From: Thermus filiformis
GTDB taxonomy: Bacteria > Deinococcota > Deinococci > Deinococcales > Thermaceae
Direction: 5' to 3'
Length of the DNA stretch: 64,000 nt
Assembly: GCF_000771745.2 (NCBI RefSeq)
Contig: NZ_JPSL02000040.1
Coordinates: forward strand, 124,001 to 188,000
The notes under the pieces are model-generated. The model saw only the letters and a list, made by a program, of their open reading frames with translations, was not told the DNA's origin and searched no databases. Positions 22,267 through 31,374 of this stretch are shown here, piece after piece. Numbering within the stretch: the first letter of the stretch is position 1; each line of letters opens with the position of its first letter. Both the position numbers and the translations under genes were made by a program.

Positions 22267-24594
22267 TTACTGGCCCGTGGTGAACTCAAACACCTGGGTG
22301 TCCGGGCGGCTGATGCGGATGAAGCTGCTGCTATTGGGCCAGGTGTGGATGCTGTAGGCCGAGATCCGGTAGTTCTCGTCCGGGTTGTACTTGTAGGCGT
22401 AGCTCACGTAAAGCTGCCAGGCGTAGGTGCGCAGGGCCTGGAGCTCAGCCAGGGGGGCGAGGCCGTCAAAGTTGTAGGGGAGGGTCACCCGCCCCTGGGC
22501 CACGTCCACGGGAACGAGGTTGGGCCTAGTGGGGTCCACCAGGCCAGCGGTATCCGTGAAGAACACCACTTGGTTCACGGCCGGGTGGAACCCGTAGACC
22601 AGGGCCTCCCCCTGGGGGATGCCGTTCCCATCGCCGGTGCCAAACTCCACCAGAAGGTTGAAGCCGTTCAGGCTCTGCCAGGCCACCGCGCGCGCGGTGA
22701 GGGTGTCCCAAAGGAGTAGGTTGTAGGCCGCCCCGTCCGCGCCGATGGAGAGCTGGGGGTGGCCGATGACGAAGTCCGGGGTCTTGGAGACGTTCTTGGC
22801 CTCGTCCGCGGGCGAGAGGAGGGGGGCCTCAAAGGGAGGCAGGGGGGTGGTGGAGCTGGAGGCGCTCTCCGCCCGGTTGTCCCCCCGGGCCACCACCCGG
22901 TAGTAGTAGGTCTGGCCAGCCTCGAGGCTCGAGGAGGCGTCCCGGAAAAAGAAGGGGCGGTTGAAAACGTTGGAGGGGCAGGAAGAGCTGGCCCCGCCGC
23001 CCACGCTCCCCACCCGGGTCCAGGTCTGGCCGTCCGTGGAGCGCTCTATGTCAAAGGCGAAGGGCCGGGCGGAGGAGCTGGTGTTGGTGTAGCACCACCG
23101 AACCTCCACGTAGAGGTTGGACCCCTCGGGGGCGGCGGTGGGGTCCACGGTCAGGGTGCCCATCTGGTTCCGGGCCAGGGGGACCTTCAGCTCGTAAGGG
23201 GCCTTGACGCTGTAGAAGCCCACGGCCTTGGAGAGGGTGATGGCGGTGGCGGCCACGCCCGTGGGGGCGACCACGGTGTTCCCCTGGGTGGCGGTGGTGT
23301 TCTTGAAGACCAAGGGGATGAGGTAGTGGACGCGGTTGTTGTTGAAGTCGTACCCCACCACCTCCAGATAGACCGTCTCCCCGCTCTGGGAGCCGAAGCC
23401 CGCCACCGCAGAGCCCGAGAGGGTCTGGTTGTCGGTGTCCTCGGTCTCTACGAAGACGAGCCGGCTCGAGGTGGCGGTGCTAGTAAGGAATCCGGAGCCC
23501 GGGGTGCGGCCCAGGGCCACGTAGATGTAGCGCATGGGCCGGACGAAGTCCTTGGAGGTGTCCACCTGGACCCGGAAGGGGATGGAGTTGGTGAAGGTCT
23601 GGCCCTCCAGGGGGGTGGTCCCGTCCTGGGTGATGATCAGGGTGGGCGGGGTGGTGGAGTAGGAGTCCTTGAAGGCCGGCTTCTGGACCAGGGTCACCTC
23701 GGCCATCTCGGGGACGCGCACCCCTTCCAGGGCGCTGCCCGCCATCCCGGGCTTTTGCGCCTCGAGGCGGTAGACCCCGGGGGGCAGGTTGTTGAAGGTG
23801 AACCGGCCGTCCGCGCTCGAGGTGGTGGAAGCCACCAGGTTGCCGTCCTTGTAGAGGCGAACGGTGCTTCCGGCCACCGGGGCCCCGGCGTTTTCGTTCA
23901 CCAGAGTGCCGCTAAGGGTGTTCACGGCGGAGGGATCGTAGGTGACCCTTATGGTGGCGGAGCCTTTGTTGCCGGAGGGGTCGTAGGCGTGGACGGTGAT
24001 GGTGTTTTGACCCTGGGCGAGGGTGATTTGGAAGCTGAAGTTAACGGAGGTGCCCGGGGTGATGCTCACCTGTTGTTCCTGGCCGTTGTTGAGCTGGTAG
24101 GTGAGGCGTTCCACGCGGACGTTGTCCTGGGCGGTTCCCTGGACGGTGAGCTGGTTGGTGGTGAGCGTGGCCCCGTCCTGTGGCTGGCTGATGGTCACGG
24201 TGGGCTTCGTGGTGTCGGGGGGTTCGTAGGTGACCCTTATGGTGGCGGAGCCTTTGTTGCCGGAGGGGTCGTAGGCGTGGACGGTGATGGTGTTTTGGCC
24301 CTGGGCGAGGGTGATGGGGAAGCTGAAGTTAACGGAGGTGCCCGGGGTGATGCTGACCTGCTGTTCCTGGCCGTTGTTGAGCTGGTAGGTGAGGCGTTCT
24401 ACGCGGACGTTGTCCTGGGCGGTTCCCTGGACGGTGAGCTGGTTGGTGGTGAGGGTGGCCCCGTCCTGTGGCTGGCTGATGGTCACGGTGGGCTTCGTGG
24501 TGTCGGGTGGGGAGAGTAGGTTGCAGCCCGCGATAAGGAGAAGCGCCGAGAGCCAGCTTAACCTGAGCCCAAACCAAAAGCCTGGCTTCCTCAT
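22267..24594 (-). CDS. large Ig-like repeat lipoprotein
   Basis: 775 residues. ATG 24594 is chosen because AAGGAGGT precedes it and the frame gives a lipoprotein signal (LSALLLIAGC). Next come two nearly identical 96-residue Ig-like repeats starting DTTKPTVTISQPQDGATL, each with NTITVHAYDPSGNKGSATI, then a carboxypeptidase-regulatory-like beta-sandwich (VAGSTVRLYKDGNLVAST ... GVYRLEAQKPG). The rest is extended beta-rich sequence with a fibronectin-like part (YYYRVVARGDNRAESAS). Probably a surface adhesion or scaffold protein. It is co-transcribed with the subtilase 10 bases downstream, which could process it. Confidence 0.82.
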   Translation of the reverse strand: MRKPGFWFGLRLSWLSALLLIAGCNLLSPPDTTKPTVTISQPQDGATLTTNQLTVQGTAQDNVRVERLTYQLNNGQEQQVSITPGTSVNFSFPITLAQGQNTITVHAYDPSGNKGSATIRVTYEPPDTTKPTVTISQPQDGATLTTNQLTVQGTAQDNVRVERLTYQLNNGQEQQVSITPGTSVNFSFQITLAQGQNTITVHAYDPSGNKGSATIRVTYDPSAVNTLSGTLVNENAGAPVAGSTVRLYKDGNLVASTTSSADGRFTFNNLPPGVYRLEAQKPGMAGSALEGVRVPEMAEVTLVQKPAFKDSYSTTPPTLIITQDGTTPLEGQTFTNSIPFRVQVDTSKDFVRPMRYIYVALGRTPGSGFLTSTATSSRLVFVETEDTDNQTLSGSAVAGFGSQSGETVYLEVVGYDFNNNRVHYLIPLVFKNTTATQGNTVVAPTGVAATAITLSKAVGFYSVKAPYELKVPLARNQMGTLTVDPTAAPEGSNLYVEVRWCYTNTSSSARPFAFDIERSTDGQTWTRVGSVGGGASSSCPSNVFNRPFFFRDASSSLEAGQTYYYRVVARGDNRAESASSSTTPLPPFEAPLLSPADEAKNVSKTPDFVIGHPQLSIGADGAAYNLLLWDTLTARAVAWQSLNGFNLLVEFGTGDGNGIPQGEALVYGFHPAVNQVVFFTDTAGLVDPTRPNLVPVDVAQGRVTLPYNFDGLAPLAELQALRTYAWQLYVSYAYKYNPDENYRISAYSIHTWPNSSSFIRISRPDTQVFEFTTGQ
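23939..24514 (-). repeat. 288-bp coding tandem repeat, two units
   Basis: Units start at 23939 and 24227 (plus-strand numbering), a period of 288 bp or 96 codons. By eye only about seven bases differ, and one residue in the Ig-like core (FSFPITL against FSFQITL). Such likeness means a recent duplication or ongoing gene conversion, and marks a site where copy number can change in frame. Confidence 0.9.
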
Positions 24595-24664
24595 ATATAA
24601 CCTCCTTTGTGCCCTCCTGCCAAAGAGCCTACCATAGCTGTTCTTCCTCCTTTGTCCGGGGTTC

Positions 24665-24694
24665 ACCATACTCGGAGCTGCCGGGGCAAGTCAA
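24665..24694 (-). promoter_or_regulatory. promoter of the lipoprotein-subtilase operon
   Basis: -35 TTGACT (24689-24694), 18-base spacer, -10 TATGGT (24665-24670). It leaves a leader of about 60 bases with two AAGGAGG-like purine tracts, the second 5-6 bases from the ATG. Confidence 0.75.
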
Positions 24695-24790
24695 GGGGTT
24701 TTGGGAGGAAAGTTTAAACTTGAGCTGCCCTCGGGAAGCTGGTCCGGCGGAGAAAATGGGGAGAAAGGCTGGTCAAGCCGCCTGTGAAGA

Positions 24791-24825
24791 TGTATCCTTA
24801 TGCATGCCCCCTTTGGGGGTAGACT
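24791..24825 (+). promoter_or_regulatory. argG promoter with ARG-box-like operator
   Basis: ATGTATCCTTATGCAT (24790-24805) has the ARG-box layout of two imperfect half-sites ATGTAT/ATGCAT around a 4-base centre. It overlaps the -35 region of a -10 box TAGACT (24820-24825). ATG 24836 follows 10 bases later. Arginine-dependent ArgR repression is the natural inference. The box matches the Bacillus-type consensus only in part. Confidence 0.5.
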
Positions 24826-24835
24826 GGGAGTGAAC

Positions 24836-26041
24836 ATGAAGATCGTCCTGGCATACTCCGGCGGGCTGGACACCAGCATCATCCTCAAGTGGCTCAAGGA
24901 GACCTACGGGGCCGAGGTCATCGCCTTCACGGCCGACATCGGCCAGGGGGAGGAGGTGGAGGAGGCGCGGGAGAAGGCGCTAAGGACCGGGGCCAGCAAG
25001 GCCATCGCCCTGGACCTGAAGGAGGAGTTCGTCCGCGACTTCGTCTTCCCCATGTTCCGGGCCGCGCCCCTCTACGAGGGCTACTACCTCCTCGGCACCT
25101 CCATCGCCCGGCCCCTGATCGCCAAGCACCTGGTGCGGATCGCCGAGGAGGAGGGGGCCGAGGCGGTCGCCCACGGGGCCACGGGCAAGGGGAACGACCA
25201 GGTGCGCTTTGAGCTCACCGCCTACGCCCTCAAGCCCGGCATCCGGGTCATCGCCCCCTGGCGGGAGTGGAGCTTCCAGGGGCGGAAGGAGATGCTGGAG
25301 TACGCCCAAAGGCACGGGATCCCCGTCCCCGTGACCCAGGAGAAGCCCTACTCCATGGACGCCAACCTCCTGCATATTTCCTACGAGGGGGGGATCCTGG
25401 AGGACCCCTGGGCCGAGCCCCCCTCGGACATGTTCCGCATGACCCGGAACCCGGAGGAGGCCCCGGACGAGCCGGAGTACGTGGAGGTGGAGTTTCACGA
25501 GGGTGACCCCGTGGCGGTGAACGGCGAGGCCCTCTCCCCGGCGGCCCTCCTGGCCAGGCTCAACGAGATCGGCGGCCGGCACGGGGTGGGCCGGGTGGAC
25601 CTGGTGGAAAACCGCTTCGTGGGCCTAAAAAGTCGGGGGGTCTACGAGACCCCGGGGGGGACGATCCTCTACCACGCCCGGCGGGCGGTGGAAAGCCTCA
25701 CCCTGGACCGGGAGGTCCTCCACCAGCGGGACCAGCTCTCCCCCAAGTACGCGGAGCTCGTCTACTACGGCTTCTGGTTCGCCCCCGAGCGGGAGGCCCT
25801 CCAGGCCTACTTTGACCACGTGGCCAAGCGGGTGACGGGAACGGCCCGGCTCAAGCTCTACAAGGGGGGCGTCTACGTGGTGGGGCGCAAGGCCCCGAAG
25901 AGCCTCTACCGCAAGGACCTGGCCTCCTTTGACGAGGCGGGCGGGTACGACCAGAAGGATGCCGAGGGGTTCATCCGGCTTAATGCTCTGCGGCTCCGCA
26001 CCCTGGCCTGGGTGGAGGCCGGAACCGGGGGGGGGAAGTGA
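24836..26041 (+). CDS. argG: argininosuccinate synthase
   Basis: 401 residues. N-terminal PP-loop [11 protein letters not shown] (ATP), then [25 protein letters not shown] (citrulline/aspartate site) and [17 protein letters not shown]. It joins citrulline and aspartate with ATP to argininosuccinate. An upstream in-frame ATG at 24800 would add 12 residues and overlap the operator; 24836 gives the conserved [10 protein letters not shown] start. Its stop overlaps the GTG start of argH. Confidence 0.98.
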   Translation: MKIVLAYSGGLDTSIILKWLKETYGAEVIAFTADIGQGEEVEEAREKALRTGASKAIALDLKEEFVRDFVFPMFRAAPLYEGYYLLGTSIARPLIAKHLVRIAEEEGAEAVAHGATGKGNDQVRFELTAYALKPGIRVIAPWREWSFQGRKEMLEYAQRHGIPVPVTQEKPYSMDANLLHISYEGGILEDPWAEPPSDMFRMTRNPEEAPDEPEYVEVEFHEGDPVAVNGEALSPAALLARLNEIGGRHGVGRVDLVENRFVGLKSRGVYETPGGTILYHARRAVESLTLDREVLHQRDQLSPKYAELVYYGFWFAPEREALQAYFDHVAKRVTGTARLKLYKGGVYVVGRKAPKSLYRKDLASFDEAGGYDQKDAEGFIRLNALRLRTLAWVEAGTGGGK

Positions 26042-27426
26042 GCCACCGGACCTGGGGAGGCCGCTTCCAGGAGGGGCCGGACGCGCTGGCCGCCCGGTTC
26101 AACGCCTCCCTTCCCTTTGACCGAGCCCTTTGGCGGGAGGACCTCTGGCAGAACCGGGTCCAGGCGGAGATGCTCCACCGGATCGGCCTCCTGAGCGAGG
26201 AGGAGTTCCACGCTCTTCTGGCCGCCCTCGAGGAGATTGAGCGGGAGATCCTGGAGGGGCGCTTCCCCTGGCGGGAGGAGCTCGAGGACGTCCACATGAA
26301 CCTCGAGGCCCGCCTGGTGGAGCTCGCGGGGCCGGCCGGGGCCAAGATCCACACCGCCCGCAGCCGCAACGACCAGGTGGCCACCGACCTCAGGCTCCAC
26401 CTGAGGAGGAGGCTGGAGGAAATCCTGGAGGATCTCCTCGCCTTCCGGCGGGCCCTGGTCCGGGAGGCGGAGCGCCACCTCGAGCCCCTTTACGTCCTCC
26501 CTGGCTACACCCACCTCCAGCGGGCCCAGCCCGTCCTCCTCTCCCACTGGTTCCTGGCCTACTACGAGATGGCCACCCGGGACGAGGGCCGGCTACAAGA
26601 CGCCAAGAGGCGGCTCAACGAGAGTCCCTTGGGGGCGGCGGCCCTGGCGGGGACGGGGTTTCCCATAGACCGGGACTACACCGCCCGGGCTTTGGGGTTT
26701 GACCGGCCCATGCGCAACTCCCTGGACGCGGTGGCGAGCCGGGACTTCGCCCTCGAGGTCCTCTCCGCCTTGAACATCGCCCAGCTCAACCTCTCCCGCC
26801 TGGCGGAGGAGCTCGTCCTTTACAGCACCGAGGAGTTCGGATTCGTGGAGGTGCCCGACGCCTTCGCCACCGGCTCCTCCATCATGCCCCAGAAGAAGAA
26901 CCCGGACATTTTGGAGCTCATCCGGGCCAAGGCGGGGAGGGTCCTGGGGGCCCTGGTGGGGCTTTCCACCGTGGTCAAGGGGCTTCCTTTGGCCTACAAC
27001 AAGGACCTGCAGGAGGACAAGGAGCCCCTTCTGGACGCCCTCGCCACCTACCAGGACTCCTTGAGGCTCCTCACCGCCCTCCTCCCCGGGCTTCGGTGGA
27101 ACCGGGAGAGGATGTGGCGGGCGGCGGAGGAGGGGTTTGCTTTGGCCACCGAGCTCGCGGACTTCCTGGCCCAGCGGGGCCTGCCCTTCCGGGAGGCCCA
27201 CCACGTGGTGGGGCGGTTGGTGCGGAGGCTTTTGGAGGAGGGGCGGCGGCTCAAGGACCTCACCCTGGAGGAGCTTCAGGCCCACCACCCCCTCTTCTCC
27301 CAGGAGGCCCTCCCCCTCCTCCGCCTGGAAACCGCCATCCACGCCCGGGCCTCCTACGGGGGGACGGCGCCCGGCGCGGTGCGGGAGCGGGTCCTCGAGG
27401 CCAAGAAGGAGGTGGGGCTTGATTGA
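26038..27426 (+). CDS. argH: argininosuccinate lyase
   Basis: 462 residues, fumarase/aspartase fold. [16 protein letters not shown] (region 2), [17 protein letters not shown] with the catalytic His, and the family signature [11 protein letters not shown]. It cleaves argininosuccinate to arginine and fumarate. GTG 26038 overlaps the argG stop (GTGA), showing translational coupling. Ends at the next gene, an acetyltransferase that may perform the first step of the same pathway. Confidence 0.98.
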   Translation: MSHRTWGGRFQEGPDALAARFNASLPFDRALWREDLWQNRVQAEMLHRIGLLSEEEFHALLAALEEIEREILEGRFPWREELEDVHMNLEARLVELAGPAGAKIHTARSRNDQVATDLRLHLRRRLEEILEDLLAFRRALVREAERHLEPLYVLPGYTHLQRAQPVLLSHWFLAYYEMATRDEGRLQDAKRRLNESPLGAAALAGTGFPIDRDYTARALGFDRPMRNSLDAVASRDFALEVLSALNIAQLNLSRLAEELVLYSTEEFGFVEVPDAFATGSSIMPQKKNPDILELIRAKAGRVLGALVGLSTVVKGLPLAYNKDLQEDKEPLLDALATYQDSLRLLTALLPGLRWNRERMWRAAEEGFALATELADFLAQRGLPFREAHHVVGRLVRRLLEEGRRLKDLTLEELQAHHPLFSQEALPLLRLETAIHARASYGGTAPGAVRERVLEAKKEVGLD

Positions 27427-27469
27427 ACTTTCCACGACCAGCCTGCCCGCGGTGCGCCGCGAGGCCAAG

Positions 27470-27946
27470 GTGGAGCTGAGGAAGGCCCGCCTTTCCGACG
27501 TGGACGAGATCTACGCCCTCATCCGCTACTGGGCGGAGCGGGGCCTCATGCTGGTGCGCAGCCACAGCCACCTCTACGAGAACATCCGGGACTTCCACGT
27601 CCTGGAGGACGAGGACGGCCACGTGGTGGGGGTGGCCGGCCTGCACGTCCTTTGGCGGGACCTGGCCGAGATCCGGGGCCTGGCCGTCCACCCGGACCGC
27701 CAGGGGCAGGGGCTGGGCCGGTGGCTCGTCCTCGCCTGCGAGCGGGAGGCCCGGGACCTGGGCCTGCCCCGGGTCTTCGCCTGGACCCTCCAGGTGGGCT
27801 TCTTCAAGGGGCTGGGCTACCAGGTGACCACCCGGGAGGCCCTTCCTCCCAAGGTCTGGAGCGAGTGCAACGCCTGCCCCTTCTACGAGAACTGCCGGGA
27901 GATCGCCGTCATCAAGCACTTTGCCCCGCCTCCCTTCGGAGGCTAA
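27470..27946 (+). CDS. GNAT N-acetyltransferase, likely short N-acetylglutamate synthase
   Basis: About 158 residues with start GTG 27470 (MELRKARLSDVDEIYALI, GAGG five bases upstream). GTG 27452 and TTG 27419, which overlaps argH, are alternatives. Acetyl-CoA motif A is LAVHPDRQGQGLGRWLV. The C-terminus has four Cys (SECNACPFYENCRE). Position directly after argH, and the known ArgH-GNAT fusions in other bacteria, suggest it acetylates glutamate for arginine synthesis. The acceptor has not been shown here, so the specific role is inference. Confidence 0.8.
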   Translation: MELRKARLSDVDEIYALIRYWAERGLMLVRSHSHLYENIRDFHVLEDEDGHVVGVAGLHVLWRDLAEIRGLAVHPDRQGQGLGRWLVLACEREARDLGLPRVFAWTLQVGFFKGLGYQVTTREALPPKVWSECNACPFYENCREIAVIKHFAPPPFGG

Positions 27947-27947
27947 A

Positions 27948-28211
27948 ATGGGCGGGATGGGCACCCTGACCCGGTACCTGGAGGAGGCCATGGCCCGGGC
28001 CCGCTACGAGCTTTTGCAGGACGAGGAGCCCTACTACGGCGAGATCCCCGACCTGCCGGGGGTCTGGGCCACGGGCCGGACCCTGAGGGAGTGCGAGGCC
28101 AACCTGCAGGCGGCTTTGGAAGACTGGCTCCTCTTCCTCCTTTCCCGTGGCGAGGCCCCGCCCCCTTTGGGCGAGGCCCGGATAGACCTGCCCCATGGGG
28201 AAGCGGCTTAG
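27948..28211 (+). CDS. hicB: HicB-family antitoxin
   Basis: 87 residues. The HicB partial RNase-H-like fold is recognisable in YYGEIPDLPGVWATGRTLRECEANLQAALEDWLLFLL. GGAGG lies five bases before ATG 27948. It should bind and neutralise the HicA encoded by the overlapping next gene. The antitoxin is first here, the reverse of the usual hicA-hicB order. No separate DNA-binding domain is visible after the core, so autoregulation may be weak or need HicA. Confidence 0.85.
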   Translation: MGGMGTLTRYLEEAMARARYELLQDEEPYYGEIPDLPGVWATGRTLRECEANLQAALEDWLLFLLSRGEAPPPLGEARIDLPHGEAA

Positions 28212-28413
28212 CCCGGTCTCCCGTAGAGAGCTCATCGCCCGGCTCAAAGCTTTGGGCTTCACGGGGCCTTACGCAGGGGGCAGGCACGAGTTTATGGTGC
28301 GGGGGAGCCTACGCCTGGTTCTTCCCAACCCCCACCGGAAGGAGATTGGGGTGGACCTTCTGAAGCGCATCCTGAGGCAGGCGGGCATAGAGGAGGAGGA
28401 ATGGCTGGAGTGA
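28195..28413 (+). CDS. hicA: HicA-family mRNA interferase toxin
   Basis: 72 residues, the small dsRBD-like HicA fold: [14 protein letters not shown], then [10 protein letters not shown] with the catalytic His, and [25 protein letters not shown]. It overlaps hicB by 17 bases and carA by 13, so toxin, antitoxin and carA are tightly coupled. HicA toxins cleave mRNA. All key residues are present, so it may be active. Confidence 0.88.
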   Translation: MGKRLSPVSRRELIARLKALGFTGPYAGGRHEFMVRGSLRLVLPNPHRKEIGVDLLKRILRQAGIEEEEWLE

Positions 28414-29576
28414 AAGAGCGCGCGGTCTTGGTGCTGGAGGACGGCACCGTCTACCACGGCTACGCCTTCGGGGCCCGGGGGAAGACGGTGGGGGAGGTGG
28501 TCTTCAACACCGCCCAGACGGGCTACCAGGAGATCATGACCGACCCCAGCTACCACGGGCAGATCGTGGTCATGACCTACCCCCACCAGGGGAACTACGG
28601 GGTCAACGTCTACGACATGCAGTCCAACCGCCCCTGGGTCAAGGGCTTCGTGGCCAAGGAGTTCAGCCGCTACGCCTCGGGGCCGAGGAAGCAGCAGACC
28701 CTGGGCGAGTTCATGGAGTTCTACGGGGTGGTGGGCATAGAGGGGATAGACACCCGGGCCCTGGTGCGCAAGATCCGGGAAGGTGGGGTCCTGAAGGGGG
28801 TGATCGCCCACGCCAGCCTCTATGGCGCGCCGGACCACGCCTTCACCCCGGAGGAGCTGAGGGCCCTGCAGGAGGAGGCCCGCTCCTGGACGGACATAGA
28901 CGGCCGGGACATGACCCCGGAGGTGACCACGCCCCTTCCCTATGCCTGGCCCACCTTGAAGACCGGGCGGCGGATCGTGGTCATGGACTTCGGCATCAAG
29001 CACGCCATCGTGGAGAACCTGGCCCAGCTGGGGTTTGAGATCATCGTGGTCCCGGGCAAGACCCCGGCGGGCCAGATCATGGCCCTCGAGCCCCACGGCC
29101 TCTTCGTCTCCAACGGCCCCGGGGACCCGTCCATGCCCAAGTACGCCCACGAGACCCTCTGGCGGCTCATGGGGCTTCTGCCCACCTTCGGCATCTGCCT
29201 GGGCCACCAGCTCTTGGCCTTGGCCGCCGGGGGGCGGACCTACAAGATGAAGTTCGGCCACCGGGGGGCGAACCACCCGGTGAAGAACCTCCTCACCGGC
29301 AAGGTGGAGATCACCAGCCAGAACCACGGCTACGCGGTGGACATAGACTCCCTGAAGGAGTTCCGGCCCACCCACGTGAGCCTGAACGACGGGACCCTCG
29401 AGGGCATGGCCCACACCCGCTACCCGGTTTTCTCCGTCCAGTACCACCCGGAGGCCGCCCCCGGCCCCCACGACGCCCTCTACCTCTTCCGCCGCTTTCT
29501 GGAGGAGGTGGAGGCCTTTCACGGGGTCACGGGCCTGCCCGTGGACAAGCTCCGCCCGGACGCCCAGGGGGTTTAA
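28401..29576 (+). CDS. carA: carbamoyl-phosphate synthase small subunit
   Basis: 391 residues. The N-terminal CPSase domain ([35 protein letters not shown]) is followed by a class-I glutaminase with [16 protein letters not shown] (Cys nucleophile) and YHPEAAPGP (His-Glu). It supplies ammonia to CarB for carbamoyl phosphate, used by arginine and pyrimidine synthesis. ATG 28401 has GGAGGAG directly before it, inside hicA. carB is not in the window. The TAA stop gives its last A to repeat copy B. Confidence 0.97.
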   Translation: MAGVKERAVLVLEDGTVYHGYAFGARGKTVGEVVFNTAQTGYQEIMTDPSYHGQIVVMTYPHQGNYGVNVYDMQSNRPWVKGFVAKEFSRYASGPRKQQTLGEFMEFYGVVGIEGIDTRALVRKIREGGVLKGVIAHASLYGAPDHAFTPEELRALQEEARSWTDIDGRDMTPEVTTPLPYAWPTLKTGRRIVVMDFGIKHAIVENLAQLGFEIIVVPGKTPAGQIMALEPHGLFVSNGPGDPSMPKYAHETLWRLMGLLPTFGICLGHQLLALAAGGRTYKMKFGHRGANHPVKNLLTGKVEITSQNHGYAVDIDSLKEFRPTHVSLNDGTLEGMAHTRYPVFSVQYHPEAAPGPHDALYLFRRFLEEVEAFHGVTGLPVDKLRPDAQGV

Positions 29577-29721
29577 TACCACCCCATCCTGGCTTGCGCC
29601 AGGATGGGGGCCCCGGTAAACCACCCCGTCCCAGCGCAAACTGGGACGGGGGCCCCGGTAAAGCCCTTCCCCAGCCTCCTGGCGGAGCCGCATATGCGAA
29701 GGAAACGGCAGAAAAGGGTAT
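29576..29721 (+). repeat. stop-codon-anchored hairpin repeat, copy B (146 bp, two hairpins)
   Basis: Same ends and tail as copy A but with the hairpin-plus-box module present twice. The first hairpin arms are CCCCATCCTGG / CCAGGATGGGG; the second are CCCCGTCCCAG / CTGGGACGGGG. The extra length is 42 bp, the module size. It starts at the last A of the carA stop TAA and ends five bases from the stop of the convergent fhs gene. Confidence 0.93.
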
Positions 29722-29723
29722 GA

Positions 29724-31352
29724 TCAGTAGTCCATCCCCCGGATGTTCCCCTCCTCGTCCACGTCTATCCGCAGGGCCTGGGGCTCCTTGGGCAGGCCGG
29801 GGAGGGTGTTGATCTCGCCCATGTAGACCACCACGAACCCCGCCCCGCACCGCATCCGCACGTCCGTCACCGTCACGCTGAAGCCTTGGGGCCTTCCCCG
29901 GAGCTTGGGGTTGTCCGAGAGGGAGGTGGCGGCCTTGGCCATCACCACCGGCAGGTGGCCGCAGCCCTCCTTCTCCGCCCGCTTCAGGGCGGACCGGGCC
30001 TCCTCCGTGTACCGGACCCCCTCGGCCCCGTAGACCTTCCGGGCCACGGTCTCGATCTTCTCCGCCAGGGGCATCTCCAGGGGGTAGAGGGGCCGGTAGG
30101 CGTGGGGGTCGTCCAGGGCGGCCAGGACCTCCTCGGCCAAGGCCAGCCCGCCCTCGCCCCCCTTGGCGTAGACCTCGCTCTCGGCGAAGCGGAGCCCTTT
30201 CTCCTTGGCAAAGTCCCGCACCAGGGCGATCTCCTCCTTTGTGTCGGTGGGGAAGCGGTTCAGGGCCAAGACGGGCCGGTAGCCGAAGAGCTCCACGTTC
30301 TCCACGTGCTTTTCCAGGTTGGCCAGGCCCCGGCGGGTGGCCTCGAGGTCGGGCATCTCGTAGGCGTCCTGCCCCCCGTGGTAGCGCAGGGCGCGGATGG
30401 TGGCCACCAGGACCACCGCCTCGGGCTTGAACTCCGCCTCCCGCACCACCACGTTCATGTACTTCTCCAGGCCCAGGTCGGTGGCAAAGCCCGCCTCCGT
30501 GACCACATAGTCCGCGTGCCCCAAGGCCATCCGCGTGGCCCGCAAGGAGTTGGTCCCGTGGGCGATGTTGCCGAAGGGGCCCATGTGGACGAAGGCGGGG
30601 TTGCCCTCCTGGGTCTGGACCAGGTTGGGGTGGAAGGCGTGGTGCAAAAGGGCCGCCATCGCCCCCACCGCCTGCAGGTCCTCGGCGAAGACGGGCTCCC
30701 CCTTGTAGGTGTAGCCCAGCCGGATCCGGCCCAGCCGGGCCTTCAGGTCCTTGAAGTCCCGGGCCAGGCTCATCAGGGCCATGACCTCCGTGGCCACGGT
30801 GAGTTCAAACCCCCCTTCCCGGGGCACCCCGTGGGCTTTCCCGCCCAGGCCCAGGACCAGGTGGCGCAGGGCCCGGTCGTTCATGTCTATGGCCCGCTTG
30901 AGCTCCACGCGCCGAGGGTCAATCCCCAGGGCGTTGCCCTGGTGGAGGTGGTTGTCCAAGAGGGCGTTCAGGAGGTTGACCGCGCTGGTCACCGCGTGAA
31001 AGTCCCCGGTGAAGTGGAGGTTGATCTCGTGCCGGGGCTCCACTGTGGCCCGCCCGCCGCCGGTGGCCCCGCCCTTGACCCCGAAGACGGGGCCCAAGGA
31101 GGGCTCCCGGAGGGCGAGGGCCGTCCTCTTTCCCATCCGCCACAGGGCCTGGGCCAGGCCGATGGAGGTGGTGGTCTTGCCCTCCCCCGCCGGGGTGGGG
31201 GTGATGGCGGTGACCAGGATGAGCCGCCCCTTGGGCCTGGGGGGCTCGCCCAGCACCTTGGCCATGTAGGGTCCGTACAGGTAGAGCCGGTCCTTGGGTA
31301 TGCCGATGGAGGCCGCCACGTCCTCTATCGGCCTCAGGGTGGTGAGCACCAT
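29724..31352 (-). CDS. fhs: formate-tetrahydrofolate ligase
   Basis: 542 residues. The ATP-binding P-loop TPTPAGEGKTTTSIGLAQAL, REPSLGPVFGVKGGATGGG and the folate/formate region PLPFVVAE-like QALRIDVDEEGNIRGMDY at the C-terminus identify the family. It makes 10-formyl-THF from formate, THF and ATP for purine and initiator-tRNA formylation. ATG 31352 follows TATGGT by about nine bases, suggesting a nearly leaderless mRNA. Confidence 0.97.
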   Translation of the reverse strand: MVLTTLRPIEDVAASIGIPKDRLYLYGPYMAKVLGEPPRPKGRLILVTAITPTPAGEGKTTTSIGLAQALWRMGKRTALALREPSLGPVFGVKGGATGGGRATVEPRHEINLHFTGDFHAVTSAVNLLNALLDNHLHQGNALGIDPRRVELKRAIDMNDRALRHLVLGLGGKAHGVPREGGFELTVATEVMALMSLARDFKDLKARLGRIRLGYTYKGEPVFAEDLQAVGAMAALLHHAFHPNLVQTQEGNPAFVHMGPFGNIAHGTNSLRATRMALGHADYVVTEAGFATDLGLEKYMNVVVREAEFKPEAVVLVATIRALRYHGGQDAYEMPDLEATRRGLANLEKHVENVELFGYRPVLALNRFPTDTKEEIALVRDFAKEKGLRFAESEVYAKGGEGGLALAEEVLAALDDPHAYRPLYPLEMPLAEKIETVARKVYGAEGVRYTEEARSALKRAEKEGCGHLPVVMAKAATSLSDNPKLRGRPQGFSVTVTDVRMRCGAGFVVVYMGEINTLPGLPKEPQALRIDVDEEGNIRGMDY

Positions 31353-31374
31353 GCCCCTACCATACCCCGCCCGT

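Noticed and set aside
23939-24514. Repeat as mobile element
   Set aside because: It is an in-frame coding duplication of an Ig-like domain with no terminal repeats.
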